Positions 34,600-47,050 of a DNA stretch of 64,000 nucleotides are shown here, piece after piece (position 1 is the stretch's first letter; the number at the start of each line of letters is the position of its first letter). The DNA lies in NCBI RefSeq assembly GCF_019393635.1, contig NC_057864.1, forward strand, positions 83,330,882 through 83,394,881, given 5' to 3'. The notes beneath the pieces are model-generated. The model did no database searches and was not told the origin of the DNA. It saw nothing but the letters and a program-made list of their open reading frames with translations. The DNA comes from Dromiciops gliroides (lineage: Eukaryota; Chordata; Mammalia; Microbiotheria; Microbiotheriidae). The position numbers were made by a program, and so were the translations under genes.

Positions 34600-37500
34600 A
34601 TGGAGGGGAATAGACAGTCAGTAATAATAACTGTGAATGTGAATGGGATGAACTCTGCTATAAAACGGGAGCGAATTGCAGAGTGGATTAAAAACCAGAA
34701 CCCTACAATATGCTGTTTACAAGAAACACATTTGAAGCAGAGAGATACACACAGAGTAAAGGTAAAAGGCTGGAGCAGAATATATTATGCCTCAGCTAAA
34801 GTAAAAAAGGCAGGGGTAGCAATCCTTATCTCAGACAAAGTGCAGGCAAAAATAGATCTCATTAAAAGAGATAAGGAAGGAAATTACATCTTACTTAAAG
34901 GTACTATAGATAATGAAGTAATATCAATATTGAATATGTATGCGCCAAGTGGTATAGCATCCAAGTTCTTAGAGGAGAAGTTAAATGAGTTACAAGAGGA
35001 ATTAGATAGTAATACTATACTAGTGGGGGATCTGAATCTCCCCCTCACAGAATTAGATAAATCTAGCCAAAAAATAAATAAGAAAGAAGTGAAAGAGGTG
35101 AATAGATTACTAGAAAAGTTAGACATGATAGATGTCTGGAGAAAATTGAATGGGGATAGAAAGGAATATACCTTTTTCTCAGCAGTACATGGCACATTTT
35201 CAAAAATTGACCATGTATTAGGGCACAAAAACATCATAGTCAAATGTAGAAAGGCAGAAATAGTAAATGCATCCTTCTCAGATCATGATGCAATAAAAAT
35301 TACATGTAAGAAAGAGCCAGGGAAAAGTAGAATGAAAATCAATTGGAAACTAAATAATTTCATTCTAAAGAATGAATGGGCCAAACAAGAAATCATAGAA
35401 ACAATCAATAACTTTATCCAAGAGAATGACAATAATGAGACAACATACCAAAATCTATGGGATGCAGCCAAAGCAGTGCTTAGGGGAAAATTTATAGCTC
35501 TAAATGCTTACATGAATAAGAAAGAGAAAGAGGAGATTAATGAATTGGGCATACAACTTAAAAAGCTAGAAAAAGAACAAATTAGAAATCCCCAATTAGA
35601 CACTAAATTAGAGATCCTGAAAATTAAAGGAGAAATCAATAAGATTGAAAGCAAAAAAAACTATAGAATTAATCAATAAAACTAAGAGCTGGTTTTATGA
35701 AAAAACCAATAAAATAGATAAAATACTGGTTAATTTGATTAAAAAAAAGAAAGAAGAAAACCAAATTACCAGTATCAAAAATGAAAAGGGTGATGTTACC
35801 ACCAATGAAGTGGAAATTAAGTCAATAATTAGGAAATATTTTGCCCAACTGTATGCCAATAAATTTGACAATCTAAATGAAATGGATGAATATTTACAAA
35901 AATACAAACTGCCCAGGTTAACTGAAGAGGAAATAAAATCCTTAAATAAACCCATATTAGAAAAAGAAATTGAACAAGCTATTAATGAACTCCCTAAGAA
36001 AAAATCCCCAGGGCCAGATGGGTTTACGGGTGAATTTTACCAAACATTTAAAGAACAATTAATTCCAATATTATACAAATTATTTGGAAAAATAGGTGAA
36101 GAAGGAGTTCTACCAAATTCGTTTTATGACACAAATATGGTGGTGATACCAAAACCAGGCAAAGCAAAAACAGAGAAAGAAAATTATAGACCAATTTCCC
36201 TAATGAATATTGATGCTAAAATCTTAAATAAGATATTAGCAAGGAGATTACAGCAAGTGATCACCAGGATAATACACTATGACCAGGTGGGATTTATACC
36301 AGGAATGCAGGACTGGTTCAACATTAGGAAAACTATTAACATAATCAACCACATCAATAAGAAAACCAACCAAAATCATATGATTATCTCAATAGATGCA
36401 GAGAAAGCTTTTGACAAAGTACAGCACCCATTCCTAATAAAAACACTAGAGAGTTTAGGAATAGGGGGAGCTTTCCTTAAAATAATAAACAGTATCTACC
36501 TAAAGCCATCAGCAAGTATTATATGCAATGGAGATAAATTAGAGGCCTTCCCAATAAGATCAGGGGTGAAACAGGGATGTCCATTATCACCCCTATTATT
36601 TAATATTGTCCTAGAAATGTTAGCTTTAGCAATCAGAGAAGAGAAAGGCATTAAAGGAATTAGAATAGGCAAGGAGGAAACAAAACTATCACTCTTTGCA
36701 GATGATATGATGGTATACTTAAGGAATCCTAGAGAATCAAGTCAAAAATTACTTGAAACAATTAAAAACTTTAGCAAAGTAGCAGGATATAAAATAAATC
36801 CACATAAATCATCAGCATTTTTATACATGACCAACAAAGTTCAGCAGCAAGAGATAGAAAGAGAAATTCCATTTAAAGTAACGGTAGGTAATATAAAATA
36901 CTTGGGAGTCTACTTGCCAAGACAAACCCAGGAACTCTATGAACACAACTACCAAACACTCTTCACACAAATCAAATCAGATCTAAATAATTGGAAAGAT
37001 ATCAATTACTCATGGATAGGCAGAGCTAATATAGTAAAAATGACAATACTGCCTAAATTAATTTACTTATTCAGTGCCATACCAATCAGACTACCTAAAA
37101 AATATTTTATAGAGCTAGAAAAAATAATAACAAAATTCATCTGGAAAAACAAAAAATCAAGAATATCCAGGGAAATAATGAAAAAAAATTCACAGGAAGG
37201 TGGGTTAGCGGTACCAAACCTGAAGCTTTACTATAAAGCGGCAGTCATCAAAACTATCTGGTACTGGCTAAAAAATAGAGTGGTAGATCAATGGAATTGG
37301 CTAGGCTCAGGAAATGCAGTAGTAAATGACACTAGTAATGTAGTGTTTGATAAACCCAAAGACTCCAGCTTCTGGGATAGGAACTCAGTATTTGACAAAA
37401 ACTGCTGGGAAAACTGGAAGATAGTATGGCAGAAATTAGGCTTAGACCAACATCTTACACCTTATACTAAAATAAGGTCAAAATGGATACATGATTTAGA

Positions 37501-38434
37501 CATAAGAGGTGATACCATAGGTAAATTAGGAGAGAAAGGAATAGTGTACCTATCAGATCTTTGGAAAGGAGAACAGTTTTTGACCAAACATGAGATAGAG
37601 TATATTATAAAATGCAAAGTGGATGATTTTGATTATATTAAATTAAAAAAATTTTGTACAAACAGAAGCAATGCATCCAAAATTAGAAGGGAGGCAGAAA
37701 GCTGGGAAACAATTTTTGAGGCCAGTGCTTCTGATAAAGGCCTCATCTCTAAAATATATAGGGAATTAAATCAAATTTATAAGAATCCCAGTCATTCCCC
37801 AATTGAGAAATGGTCAAAGGATATGAACAGGCAGTTTTCTGATGAAGAAACCAAAGCTATCTATTCCCATATGAAAAAATGCTCTAAATATCTAATGATT
37901 AGAGAGATGCAAATTAAAACAACTCTGAGGTACCACCTGACACCTATCAGATTGGCTAAAATGACAAAAAAGGAAGATAATAAATGTTGGAGAGGCTGTG
38001 GGAAAATTGGAACACTAATGCATTGTTGGTGGAGCTGTGAGCTGATCCAACCATTCTGGAGAGCAATTTGGAATTATGCCCAAAGGGCGATAAAGCTGTG
38101 CATACCCTTTGACCCAGCAATCCCACTTTTAGGTCTTTTGCCCAAAGAATTCATGGAAGGGGGAAAGGAACCCACATGTACTAAAATATTTATAGCTGCT
38201 CTTTACGTGGTAGCAAGGAATTGGAAGTTGAGGGGGTGCCCATCAATTGGGGAATGGCTGGACAAGTTGTGGTATATGAATACAATGGAATACTATTGTG
38301 CTGTAAGAAATGATGAGCAGGAGGAGTTCAGAGAAACCTGGAGGGTCTTACGTGAGCTGATGATGAGTGAGATGAGCAGAACCAGAAGAACATTGTACAC
38401 AGTATCATCAACATTGAGTGTTGACCTACTGTGA
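34600..38434 (+). pseudogene. L1 ORF2 (endonuclease-reverse transcriptase), one frameshift
   Basis: The start at 34600 (MEGNRQS) is chosen by homology with the mini-ORF at 55064. The endonuclease domain keeps its hallmark residues: VNGMN, the Glu of QETHLK, GDLN, and SDHDAIK near its end. After the shift at the 8-A run 35653-35660, the frame 35645-38434 (929 codons) holds the reverse transcriptase ([20 protein letters not shown], catalytic LFADDMMVY) and the C-terminal Cys-rich segment ([18 protein letters not shown]). Total length is about 1277 codons with one extra base, normal for L1. Confidence 0.94.
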
Positions 38435-38893
38435 TGGACTATATTCTTCTCACCAATGCAATGGTACAGAAGAGTTCCAGGGAACTCATGATAGAAGAGG
38501 ATCTCCAAATCCAAGAAAAAAAAAGAAAGAAAGAACTGTGGAGTATAGATGCTGATTGAACCATATTATTTCTTTTGTTTTGGGTGCTGTTTTTTTTTTT
38601 CTATTTTGAGGTTTTGCATCACTGCTCTGATTCTTTCTCTTGTAACAGGATTAATGCAGAAATAGGATTAATGTTATTATGTGTATATATATGTGTGTGT
38701 ATATATATATCTATATGTATATATATAGAGATATATAGATATAACCTATATCAGATTACCTGCTGTCTAGGGGAGGGGGGAGGGAGGGGAGGGAGGGAGA
38801 AAAATCTGAAATTGTAAAGCATGTATAAACAAAAGTTGAGAACTATCTTTACATGTAACGGAAAAAATAAAATATCTCATAAAAAAAAAAGAA
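38435..38893 (+). terminator. L1 3' UTR and polyadenylation signal
   Basis: Includes 'gaactcatgatagaagaggatc', a TA/GT repeat (38680-38740), a G-rich tract (38770-38800) typical of L1 3' UTRs, and AATAAA at 38866 before the A-rich tail. Confidence 0.88.
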
Positions 38894-39084
38894 AGAAAGA
38901 CTGGAGATGGATCCAGATGTTTTTAAGAAAATTGGGGTTAAATGACCTGCCTATTGCCATGCAGCTAGTAAGTGTCTGAGGTCACATTCGAACTCAGGTC
39001 CTCTCAAATTCAGGGTCAGTGCTCTATCCACTGTTCCACCTAGCTGCCCATCCAACTCTAACAGGGCTAGGGGAATCAAAATTT

Positions 39085-39335
39085 GTTAACCACATACTAC
39101 ATGCTAGGCACAGTGTTAAAGCATTTTACAAATAGTCTCTATGATCCTCACAACAACCCTATGAAGTCAGTGTTATTATTATTCTTATATAACAATTAAG
39201 GAACCTGAAACAAATAGTGGTTAAATGACTTTTCCAGGGTCATATGGCTAATGCATGTAAGCTTGATTAAACTCATGTCTTCCTGATGCCAGGCCTAATA
39301 CCTCTATCTACTGTACTACCTAAGCTACCTCTAAA
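39085..39335 (-). repeat. MIR/THER1 core-SINE, antisense
   Basis: 'actacatgctaggcacagtgttaaagcattttacaaat', 'gatcctcacaacaaccctatgaagtc', 'tttccagggtcatatggcta' in the order expected of a reversed MIR. Confidence 0.8.
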
Positions 39336-39360
39336 CTAAACCAAAGAATTACTCACATTA

Positions 39361-39388
39361 AACATACACACACACACACACACACACA
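39361..39388. repeat. (CA)n microsatellite
   Basis: About 13 CA units. Confidence 0.95.
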
Positions 39389-39389
39389 C

Positions 39390-40000
39390 CCCTCCCCTGC
39401 CTCTAGGATATAATATAAACTAAATTGTTTTGCATTTTAACCATCCATGATCTGGTTTTAGCTAAACTTTCTGGAAATTATATATTACTCCCTTTCAAAT
39501 TTTCCAAGCAAATTGTTAAATTCTCATCTCTATGACTTTTCACAAAGAGGTCTTGCATGTCTGGTAAGGAGTTTCTCTTTAAATTTGTCTCTTCAAATCC
39601 CTAGTTTCCTTCAAAGCTAAGTTCAATTTTCACCTCCTGGTGATGGTTTTTCTAACTGACCCTCCCAACTGTCAGTCTTCTCTTCTTCATCGCCAAATGT
39701 CCATGTCTCTACTTCGTATATATCTTTCATTTACTTATAATTATATGCTTTGTTTCCTTCTAAATGAAATAACATTTTATATTTCTTAGCACAGTGCATG
39801 ATATTTGGTAGGTTCTTAATAAATTCTTATACCTTTTTCCTTGTCCTATTCTTTTCTGTTGCCTTCCTTTCTTTTCCTTTCCCATTCCTATACTCCATAT
39901 TTTAAAAATTCCTTGACAACAAGCATGGCTTCATTATTATATTTGTATTCTAACACCTAGCACAGTCCTTACAGCATAACAGTCACTTAATAAATAATGT
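39390..40000 (+). repeat. One or two L2 3' ends in tandem
   Basis: First: '...agcacagtgcatgatatttggtaggttcttaataaattctt' ending near 39835. Second: 'ccttgacaacaagcatggcttc...cctagcacagtccttacagcataacagtcacttaataaataatg' ending near 40000. Both match the L2 tail. Two tails 165 bp apart mean two insertions or an internal duplication. Confidence 0.65.
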
Positions 40001-40019
40001 ATTCAAGCCATTATTGGTA

Positions 40020-40265
40020 ATGTTTGTTGTTATTGCTCAGTTGTTTCTGGAATATGTAATTCTTCATGACCCCTTTAGGGGCTTTCTTGGCAAATAGAAT
40101 AGTTGTTTGCCATTTCCTCTTCCAGCTCATTTTAGAGATGAAGAAACTGAGGAAAACAGGGTTATATTGCATAGCTAATAGATATCCATGACTGGTATTA
40201 AAATCAAGGAGAGGGGTCTTCCTGATTCCAGGCCTAGCACATTGTCCTTGGAGCCATTTAGGCCA
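40020..40265 (-). repeat. MAR1-like SINE, antisense
   Basis: 'gttgttattgctcagttgtttctgg...attcttcatgacccctttaggggctttcttggcaaat...tttgccatttcctcttccagctcattttagagatgaagaaactgagg', then a degenerate 3' block. Confidence 0.78.
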
Positions 40266-40922
40266 AATTACCCCAACATGCATTTCTCCATTACCCTTTG
40301 GGTAATGTCCAACTTGAATTCCTTAGAGATTGTGTTTTTTCCATGATTTACAGCTATTATCATACCTACTGGATGAGGAAAAAATAAAATAAAAACAAAA
40401 CTTTAGATATAAACCCAATTGATGCCAGGTCAGTGATGTGTAATATGCAAGGGGAATAGAAAATTATAGATAAGAGAACATTTTGAAATAATTTTGGAAG
40501 AAAATAGCAGAAATCAAAAGTATTATTAATCAACCATTTTAGTGGCATGGTATACTATTCTAACTTTTTAAGTAATTTAATCTTCATTGAAAGAGCCAGT
40601 AGTATACAATTGTCCTCTAGAAAATATCTCTTCCAATATTCTTATAGCAATAGCAGCTATTAATATTGCAAGAATATAATAGAATGTCTTGTATGGAGTT
40701 TTTAACCAGTTTAATGACAATTATATATTATACTTTTTCACATGTGGGAAAAAGATTTCTTAACAGTATTATGTTAAATGTGAATTAAGGGAAATCTTTC
40801 ACATAAAACTCACATTTAATTTTTCAAGGAGGACAAGTCCTTATTCTATCCCACTCAGACTGTTTTTTTTTTCCATAATACAATGTATTTGATCTTCCTT
40901 CTCCCTGGATTTATTTACCTTT
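40266..40922. other. No feature recognised
   Basis: AT-rich, non-coding. Confidence 0.5.
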
Positions 40923-41480
40923 TGTGAGATTTAAAATTGTATACAAGAGCATTAAACTCCCCTTTAACCTTTCCCTTATATATATCTCTCAGACCAGTAA
41001 GTGAAAGAAGCCTCTGAGCTTTAGTTAGAGCTTTTATTGTTGGGGAATTAATTAGCCAACAAAACAAGGTGATGTTGATTAGAGATATAGGAAAGAAGAA
41101 ATACAAATAAATAGTCTTAGATCTAAGCTTAGTCTATATTCCGTATAGAATTTACCAAATTCCAAAACCACCTCTGAGGCTGAGAACCGCATCAAGCACG
41201 TGCTGTTATGGAGGACCAGGTCAATCACCAAGGACCATGTTGTCTAACCTGAGTCAGCATCTCTGTGTGCAGACCAAGCCAGCAGGTGAGGAGAGAAAAA
41301 AAGACATCACTTCCGTTCTCTCCTTGCCTTTAAGCTCGCACCCTGGAAGTGGAGTGTTTAGCAGATGCACGGGCAGTTCATCACAGTCTCTTCCCTGAAA
41401 GGGTGATCCTTCAAAAACTGGTGTCTTTCAGTTATCCTAACCAACTGTTAAAAGCTTTCACTTTTTACCACACTTTTCAA
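40923..41480 (-). repeat. Putative LTR, antisense, family unassigned
   Basis: The reverse complement shows an LTR-like layout: GC-richer U3, then 'ccaacaataaaagctctaac' as polyadenylation signal, then 'gctcagaggcttctttcacttactgg'. A conspicuous CpG-containing 'gagaacggaagtgatgtc' lies in U3. No reliable TSD, so the limits are approximate. Confidence 0.4.
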
Positions 41481-42344
41481 ATCTCATATTTTTTTGGAAA
41501 TGAATCTCATAAATAACATTATTTTGGGTCTTTTTCCTTAAAGCATTATTATCATCATCACTTTCCTCCTCTTTTTTTTCTCTTTGTATCTCTGTCTATA
41601 TCTCTCCACCACTTTTGTGTCAATAAAATTTTCAAATTTTTCCTGGTTTTGAAGTATTTATGTTGTTTTAAAGATTGCATATGGTATTTCTGTGTATTAA
41701 TAAAATAAATAATAATTAATATATAGTACACAGGGAATGGAAGGGAATGAAAAGGAAAGGAAGGGAAGGGAAAGGAAAGACATAACTAAGGGTACTTTAC
41801 TGGAAATATGAGTACTGATATTTTATGGATGTTGTTGGAAGTCTTTTTCAAGAAATTTTAAGTGAATGCAAAAGTTGAAAGTCTAGGTAGGCTAGTAATT
41901 GTGACAAGAAATAAGTTAGAGGTTAAGACAAGGAAATATATTTCACAATAAGCAAGCAGAAAGAGTAATAGATGCAAGATTCTCAGAATAGGAAGGATCT
42001 CTTAAAACAAATTACAAATGCCTTAGCCTAGAAAATAGAGATTTCTGGAATCAAAACATTTACATGTTATGCTAATCCCCAAGATTTGGAGTGGGTACAA
42101 ACAACTACCTTGGTGTGTATGTGTGTGTTTATATAACTAATTGAAGCATGTCAGAGAGTCATCCTCACCTGTGTGTGTCTTTTGAGAGTAGACATAAAAC
42201 AAAGTACTCATCTTGATTAAGAAATGACTGTAGTTTAGTGGTTCCTATGTCTAGTGCTTTTTATTGTACCCTCCCAAGTGAATAAAATAATGGAGTCTAA
42301 TTAAAAATTTTTCAATGATGTTATGTTTGGATATTCTGACATGA
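41481..42344. other. No gene; short GGAAA-rich patch near 41735-41780
   Basis: Non-coding, with a small purine repeat '(ggaaggaaa)n'. Nothing else assigned. Confidence 0.5.
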
Positions 42345-42372
42345 TATGGCACTAAATGGTATTGCATCCAAA

Positions 42373-42520
42373 ATCTTTTTTTATTTTTTCAGCACAATGA
42401 GGGTTAAGTGACTTGCCCAGAGTCACAGAGCTAGTAAGTGTCAAGTGTCTGAGGCCAAATTTGAACTCAGGCCCTCCTGAATCCAGAGGCAGTACTTTAT
42501 CCACTGTACCATATAGCTCC
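42373..42520 (-). mobile_element. tRNA-derived SINE, antisense (first of a tandem pair)
   Basis: 'gcacaatgagggttaagtgacttgcccagagtcacagag...gtaccatatagctccctctagcatcctaatt'. Inserted in the L1 target 'gcatccaaattct'. Confidence 0.88.
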
Positions 42521-42682
42521 CTCTAGCATCCTAATTTTTTTTTTTTTGCAGGGAAATGAGGGTTAAGTGACTTGCCCAGGGTCATGCAGCTAGTACGTGG
42601 CATGTGTCTGAGGCCAGATTTGAACTCAGGTCCTCCTGAATCCAGGGCCAGTGCTTTATCCACTGTACCATATAGCTCCCTC
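42521..42682 (-). mobile_element. tRNA-derived SINE, antisense (second of a tandem pair)
   Basis: Adjacent copy with the same unusual 3' wording 'ccactgtaccatatagctccctctagca.cctaatt' as the first. The normal family wording is 'gtgccacctagctgcccc'. Confidence 0.88.
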
Positions 42683-43093
42683 TAGCAACCTAATTCTTAA
42701 AGGAGAAGTTAAGTAAGTTCCAGGAGGAAATACTATTGGGGAAGAAAAATAGAGAAAGACAACTATAGACCCAATCCCCTAATGAATACTTTTAAATAAA
42801 ATACTAGCAAGTAGATTTTAACAATATATCACAAAGTTCGAACACTGAGACCAGGTGGGATTTATGCCAAGAAAGCAGCGTTGGTTCAATATTAAAAAAA
42901 GTAGCATCATAATTGACCATATCAATAAAAAAATCTAATAAATTTATACAATATTATCCCAGATGCAGAAACATCTTTGACAAAATACAGCACTCATTCC
43001 TGTTAAAAACTCTAGGAAGCATAGGAATAAATGAAGCTTTCCTTAAAATGATGAGCAGTATTTATCTAAAACATCAGAAAGTATTATGTTTAG

Positions 43094-43612
<519 letters not shown>

Positions 43613-43720
43613 AGAAAGTACTAACTTTAATGGAGATAAGTTTAGGCCTTCCAAATAAGATGAGGGGTAAAGCAAAGGTATCCATTATCACCAATATTTT
43701 TTTTTTCAATATTGTATGAG

Positions 43721-44079
43721 TGTAACGATTGGAATAACGTCACCTGCTGGATACTTACTGTAGAAGAGTTCTGCCCATGAAGGGAAGGTCTTTGAGGGCA
43801 AGACCAGGAGTCAGGAAGTGACGTGGGCTAGTGGGAGGAGGAAGGAAGAGACTGGTGCTCAGTCTCGCTCTCTTTTCCTGGGGACGCTGGCGGAGAAGGG
43901 AGCTAAAAATGTGCTCTCCCTTTAATAGATAGAAATCTAGGCCTTTCTCTCTCTCTTTACCAAATTCTTGTTTTCCTTAATAAATGCTTAAAAGCCTAAC
44001 TCTTGCTAAAGCTTATAATTTATTGGCGACCACTCATTAGATATTTTAGACAGACTAGCTAGAATTTTAGCCCTTAACA
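43721..44079 (+). repeat. ERV 5' LTR (359 bp)
   Basis: TGTAACGATTGG...CCCTTAACA. Contains 'cttaataaatgcttaaaagcc' as the polyadenylation signal region. Same family as the solo LTR at 13059-13432. Confidence 0.92.
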
Positions 44080-44190
44080 GATGGCTGACCACGAAGAGGA
44101 AAGCTAACCCTCAGTCTTCTTCTGATCTTCTGGTTGGGTAAGAAATTTCCCCTCCCTCTCCCTTTAACTGCTAAGTACTGGTGTACTGGC
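44080..44190 (+). other. ERV leader with probable primer-binding site
   Basis: Right after the LTR comes 'gatggctgaccacgaagagg'; the older relative has 'gtttggccaaccacaaagagg' at 52458. A TGG start shortly after the LTR is where a tRNA primer-binding site is expected, but I cannot assign the tRNA with confidence. A splice-donor-like 'gggtaag' follows. Confidence 0.55.
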
Positions 44191-44191
44191 T

Positions 44192-45094
44192 GTGTTTTCC
44201 TTTAAATTTTTTCGAATGGACCTTTTAGACTCCCTAATTATCCTATTTTTGATTTTAGTCTGTTTAACCAGACAAATGGGAGATAAGATCATGTTAATGC
44301 TTTGTTTTTGTGGATTTTCTATTTTTCTTTTTATTTTTGTTAAAAGAGCCAGCAACTTACTCACACAAGGAAATATCTCTCCCTCTCCCAACCATGATTT
44401 TTCAGAGAAACCTGAAGAGATTCCCGCAGCTTTTCCCAGTTCTAACAGTAATTGTTGCTTTAATTTTGCATGCCTGGAGGCAATGACCCACCCTCTAGAA
44501 GCTTTTAATCCCCTAGCACCTGGAGGCAAAGTGGGGGAAGAGGAATCCAGGCCTGAGTTCAAAATCAAGTCTGATTCAAATTGCTCTGGTCCCTCCCCTC
44601 CTCTCCAGACCCCACCCTCTACTCCTCCCATGGCCAAGCCCATTGCTTCCCCTGCCTGGGAAGTCCAGAGATCTGATGCGCATGCTCAACTTTTTCTAAC
44701 TACATTTGCAGCTTCAGGCTCAGCCCTTCCCCAGGCTGGCTGTGCTTCTGAGACAACCTTAGAAAGCCCTTTAAATTCCAGATATGCTCGTTTTGTTCAT
44801 AATTTTGCTAACCTGCTTTTGTCTTTAATTAGTAAGCTTATAAAGCATTTGTATGGTGAAAAGACTGACAGACAATATAGAGGGGTTAAAGAAGAAAAAC
44901 TTAAGCCAAATAAGAATGACAATCATCAACATAGTTCAAGACTCCTCTTCTTTTGCCATGGAAGGGTATATATTTTACAGAAATGTAGAAGTAAGCAGCA
45001 AGGTATTGATATGAGTATTGGGGATTTTAGATATCGGAATCAAAAGTGTTCTGAATTCACTCAGAGTAATAGTATCAGTTCAGAGGTTACATAG
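44192..45094 (+). CDS. ERV internal ORF, 300 residues, function unknown
   Basis: Longest frame of the ERV. Residues 9-50 are strongly hydrophobic with two likely membrane-spanning stretches (LLDSLIILFLILVCL; LMLCFCGFSIFLFIFV). A Pro/Ser-rich middle follows (PPLQTPPSTPP near 135), then a basic C-terminal third with a few Cys and one His that could be a worn retroviral zinc-knuckle remnant, but spacing is not canonical. No capsid, protease or polymerase motif is seen. It may be a reduced gag-related frame or chance; the relative at 55836 has the homologous start region, interrupted. Confidence 0.4.
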   Translation: MFSFKFFRMDLLDSLIILFLILVCLTRQMGDKIMLMLCFCGFSIFLFIFVKRASNLLTQGNISPSPNHDFSEKPEEIPAAFPSSNSNCCFNFACLEAMTHPLEAFNPLAPGGKVGEEESRPEFKIKSDSNCSGPSPPLQTPPSTPPMAKPIASPAWEVQRSDAHAQLFLTTFAASGSALPQAGCASETTLESPLNSRYARFVHNFANLLLSLISKLIKHLYGEKTDRQYRGVKEEKLKPNKNDNHQHSSRLLFFCHGRVYILQKCRSKQQGIDMSIGDFRYRNQKCSEFTQSNSISSEVT

Positions 45095-47050
45095 GATTTC
45101 TATGCTATTACATATGCATTTTGAAATTAATGGTATGGGTTTATTTTCATAGAGATTTTCATGCTTTTGAGATTGTGTCTTATACTTAGTTTTTAAAACA
45201 AGGAGAATATTTGTAAAAGCTTTTTATAGTCATGTGATCAAGTTTATATTTTATAATACTCTTATTAATATTAAGTTCATGCTCATTTAGATTTCCCTAG
45301 TTTGAATTTCATTGTCTTTTATTATTCCACGTGTATTTTCTTCTATTCATTCATCTATCTAATTTTGAAACATGGTTTTGATTTCATAATACAATGTTAA
45401 TTCTAGGAGTATTGTGCTCCCATATTCTGAGTTATTTGTTTTTGCTATTTTTTCTCAACTGATTATTTGATCAAACTCTTTAAAGCATTTCCCTGGCAAA
45501 TTGTTTGCCATGGCAAGTGTAAATTGATTCTAGAAGTATTATTTTTGATAAGCATATTCCAAAAAAAAAAAGAGAGGAACATTTGTAAAAGTTGTCTTTG
45601 AGATTGTGTTGTGCTTTAACTTGTATTCAAATATGTTCTGATTTTTCACAAAAGTAATTGTATACTAAGTAAAAAAAAGGGGTATTATTTGAAATTGTTG
45701 CATAATTATATATTATATTCTGAGTCAAGATGTATTCACATTTTTTTGCAATCATTTATTATCCTCAATTTTTAAATCCATATGAGACTTGGATTATGGG
45801 AACTTATCATTTAAGACATTAATTGCCTTTATTCTGACTTATCAGATGCCAGTTGGCCAAGATGCCATCCAATCACAAGAGGAATACATGCAAGAGCAGA
45901 CACTGAACTGTCACATGAGGGGAGACATGCATGAAGTCAAGGTATGGCCCAGGGAACGGCTTTTGACTAATGTTGAGGTTGGATTCTCTTGGTTTAATAT
46001 TTTATTTTATTTTTCCCCACAATATTGTACAGATGGCTGGAAGTATTCATCCCACCCATCTCATTTCTACACCTGGCTTCTATGCTCCCTCCTATATGCC
46101 TGATGCCATGGACATCTCAATCCCATGTATCTGATTAAGTCTGACTCAGTTTCCTCCAATATGTTCGGTGGCATGGACATATATTCCATCCACCTATTTT
46201 AGACCTGGCATACTGCATGGGCAGTACATATTGCTCAAGTGTGGGAATGCTCATATCCCATCATTTCTCTGTTCTTTTATTGTAACCCCCATAATTATCT
46301 CAGGTGTCATGATAAATACAGTGTTGAATTTGGCCTTGACACCTGTTACCAATTATATTAGATTTTTTAATTTCTCATAATGGCATGAGGATAATTAGGC
46401 AGATGATGCAAAAAGTGATGAAACAAAGATAAAAAATTATTTTTAATAATTATTATCGCAGCAATTGTCTTCTCAATTACCCTCCATAAGGGGGACTATA
46501 GTAATATTATAATTTTAAAGAATGGTTCAATTTTTGTTTTATTATATGTTTCATGTGTAACAACTAAGATTCTGAATTCCCTTAGACATGTTTTTGAGAA
46601 CTTTCATTGTTGGATTTGATTATTGACAAAGCTATTTTAAAGTTGTGTTAAGCTCAATTTTGTAGGAAATTTCCTGTCTGATTACCAGTATCCACACATC
46701 AACCCCTGAAAAGACTTCCATTCCACGACTACACCTAGAGGACATCTGAGAAAAGACTTTCAGAGACTTTAAATGAACAGTTTTGATTTGTTGTTTTTGT
46801 TGTTTTTTTCTCTTTCTGTTATAATATACACCATCTGTAACATGTATTCTCTGCAGAGGCCCTCCCTTTGCAAGACTAATGTCAAAGTGTCGGTTCATGA
46901 GGACAAAAAAAATCGCCCCTCTGGACAAAACTTTCCTCTCTTCCTTTTCTATATTGTTGTTCACATATTATTAGTTAGCAATAGTTATTATATTCTTTTT
47001 ACTGTTCCGTCAAGGAAACATTTTGTTTCTTGAGGAACAACAGGGGGGAC
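45095..47050 (+). other. ERV internal non-coding region and polypurine tract
   Basis: AT-rich with only short frames (45789-46103; 46168-46380; 46773-47033). It ends with 'aacaggggggac' directly before the 3' LTR, the expected polypurine tract that primes plus-strand synthesis. Part of it ('gattatgggaacttatcattt' near 45793) has a diverged counterpart at 56868. Confidence 0.7.

Larger units (their letters stand above)
32333..38904 (+). mobile_element. Young full-length L1, near-intact, 11-bp TSD
   Basis: TSD AGAAAGACTGG at 32333-32343 and 38894-38904. The element has a CpG-rich 5' UTR (32344-32934), ORF1, a purine-rich linker, ORF2, a 3' UTR with a G-rich tract and TA repeat, an AATAAA signal (38866) and a poly-A/GAAA tail. 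Each ORF is broken only by one extra A in an 8-A run. It inserted into an older SINE. It is the best-preserved autonomous element of the window. Confidence 0.96.
32160..39053 (-). repeat. Older SINE split by the full-length L1
   Basis: The left part 32160-32343 ('caaagaggaccatgacatccaagaggtgatgtcatgacttgcag...tccagtggcaagatatatttcag') and the right part 38894-39053 ('agatggatccagatg...cacctagctgccc') form one SINE of the same type as 15408-15720. The L1 lies exactly between the two TSD copies. Confidence 0.82.

Noticed and set aside
44164-44643. 159-codon frame on the minus strand of the ERV
   Set aside because: It overlaps the plus-strand 300-codon frame and is the usual antisense shadow; no start context or domain.
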